In this document: positions 62,872 through 64,000 of the stretch, piece after piece
Position numbering within the stretch: the stretch's first letter is position 1
Layout of the letters: each line of letters opens with the position of its first letter
Assembly (NCBI RefSeq): GCF_024763615.1
Contig: NC_077224.1
Span: 40,930,712-40,994,711 of the forward strand
From: Phlebotomus papatasi
Lineage: Eukaryota; Arthropoda; Insecta; Diptera; Psychodidae
DNA length: 64,000 bases
Reading direction: 5' to 3'
Program-made: the position numbers and the translations under genes
Notes under the pieces: generated by a model
Database searches by the model: none
The model's input: the letters and a program-made list of their open reading frames with translations, nothing else
What the model was told of the DNA's origin: nothing

Positions 62872-63740
62872 CCTAATACGACGTAATCTTGGTATTGGAA
62901 ATGTAAATTTATTAAATTGGGTATCTTTGAGTTAACGAAATGGAAAAATAAATGTAAATCAAAAGTTCATAAAATGCAGTTTTAAAACATTATTTGAGAT
63001 ATCGTCGCTTGGATCAACAGCTGTCGTAATTCACTTGTCATCTAAATAACAATTAATGTATACAGTCTGTGTAATTTCATATTTTATTACAAGAATCGAT
63101 GCTATAGGTGATAAACAAGTTACGACAACTACTGATCTACTCGACAATATATTATCTTTTTTTTACATACACAAAATAGTCTTAAGTTTAAGACAAAACG
63201 ATTTGAGCATTTAATTGAAGAAAAAAAAACAGTGCAGTGCATGTTTGAAAAAGTTTCAATGGTCAGTTGGGATTTTATGGTCATTTCCTTAATTTGCTAA
63301 TTGTATGACACCTATCGTAAAAATTTGAGTGTTAAGTGGTCTTGTGGAAAATTCACTCTCACTGTTGTGACCTAATTTGTAGTAAATTTCTACCATCGGT
63401 AGAAGTTTTCATGAAAAACCCTCGAAAGAACAACCTCGGTTAAGTATGTTGGCCCAAATTTGAATATCACCTGACGTGTTCACTTTATACTGGCAAAAGT
63501 CATTTGTTTTTAAGATTCCGATTTATAAAAAAATTAAATACAATCTTGCTGTTGTAAATAGAATTACTCTATCAAATATTCACAATGCCAAGTAAAAATT
63601 CTTATAAAATAATAATAAAGCAATTTCAATTATTTGCTATAGTGGCTTATTTGGACTTTGAGTTTGCGGGAGAGAATAAGAAGTTTTTTGAATGGCTTCT
63701 GTATTAACACATTTATATAACTTTTACATCTACTAGAGGG

Positions 63741-63845
63741 AAGTGGGGCTTTAACGTAATGTAATTTATATAGACAAAACAATTAAGGACCTAAAATTTA
63801 ATTATGGTTAGGTCCAACTTTCTTTAGAAATATGCGAAAAATAGC
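63741..63845. mobile_element. Partial GTGGGGCTACTTT element, third copy
   Basis: GTGGGGCTTTAACGTAATGT, AATTTATATAGACAAAACAA and ATATGCGAAAAATAGCG match parts of 60571-60767. The right end is lost. Confidence 0.65.
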
Positions 63846-64000
63846 GTTTTCAATGTATCCATACCTTACCCGATATTAAACGTAAACTAAATGAATTTTA
63901 ACTCTTTAACGACGAGACACTTTTTACGGACCGAAAATCAATATTAAAAAATTAATCGATAAACAAAATCAATGAAACGTCTTATATCCGATTTTGGAAA

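Larger units (their letters stand above)
58546..64000. other. eys: Upstream region, presumed eys intron
   Basis: Follows the acceptor of exon a. No EGF-like or other exon was found to the window edge. Besides the listed repeats, 58600-60500 and 62890-63730 hold unassigned AT-rich DNA. Very small exons could be missed. Confidence 0.6.

Noticed and set aside
61084..62883. Helitron with 3' hairpin
   Set aside because: The hairpin is present, but no CTRR follows it and no 5' TC start is visible; the ends instead mirror each other.

Overview
The window is animal nuclear DNA, most likely from a dipteran insect. The evidence is a single very large split gene with GT-AG introns, an AT-rich background, abundant short inverted-repeat transposons with TA or TTA(A) target duplications, and an extracellular EGF/laminin-G protein whose domain order matches insect Eyes shut (Eys/spacemaker). 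Species cannot be read from the sequence. A nematoceran fly is a guess.

Layout. (1) Bases 1-111 hold the last coding codons of an unrecognised plus-strand gene, followed by a stop and a strong splice donor. (2) Bases 112-12877 are non-coding, built of A-rich tracts and small transposons. (3) Bases 13109-58545, minus strand, hold the last 13 coding exons of the eys-like gene. I could join all 13 at consensus splice sites with matching phases, which gives 1600 contiguous residues ending in a stop. (4) Bases 58546-64000 lie upstream, presumably in the next intron. I see no exon there. The amino end of the protein, including any signal peptide and the first EGF repeats, is outside the window.

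The protein, amino to carboxyl, has EGF repeats (several calcium-binding type, two with O-glucosylation motifs), a mucin-like Ser/Thr region of about 215 residues, one EGF, LamG1, two EGFs, LamG2, two EGFs, LamG3, two EGFs and LamG4, then ends with no transmembrane segment. That is the layout of a secreted matrix proteoglycan.

The introns (59 bp to about 7 kb) are dense in mobile DNA. There is a mariner-type element (23075-27351) carrying a dead transposase, and it is itself hit by a TTAA-flanked element and by a TA-flanked foldback that contains a TTA-flanked element. There is a hAT element (17138-19443) with an exact 8-bp target duplication, a 5'-truncated non-LTR retrotransposon, a tRNA-type SINE with a target duplication, a 415-bp palindrome, several minisatellite-bearing elements, and about twenty elements of a TA-GGG type. 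No bacterial-style system, CRISPR array or viral insertion was seen.
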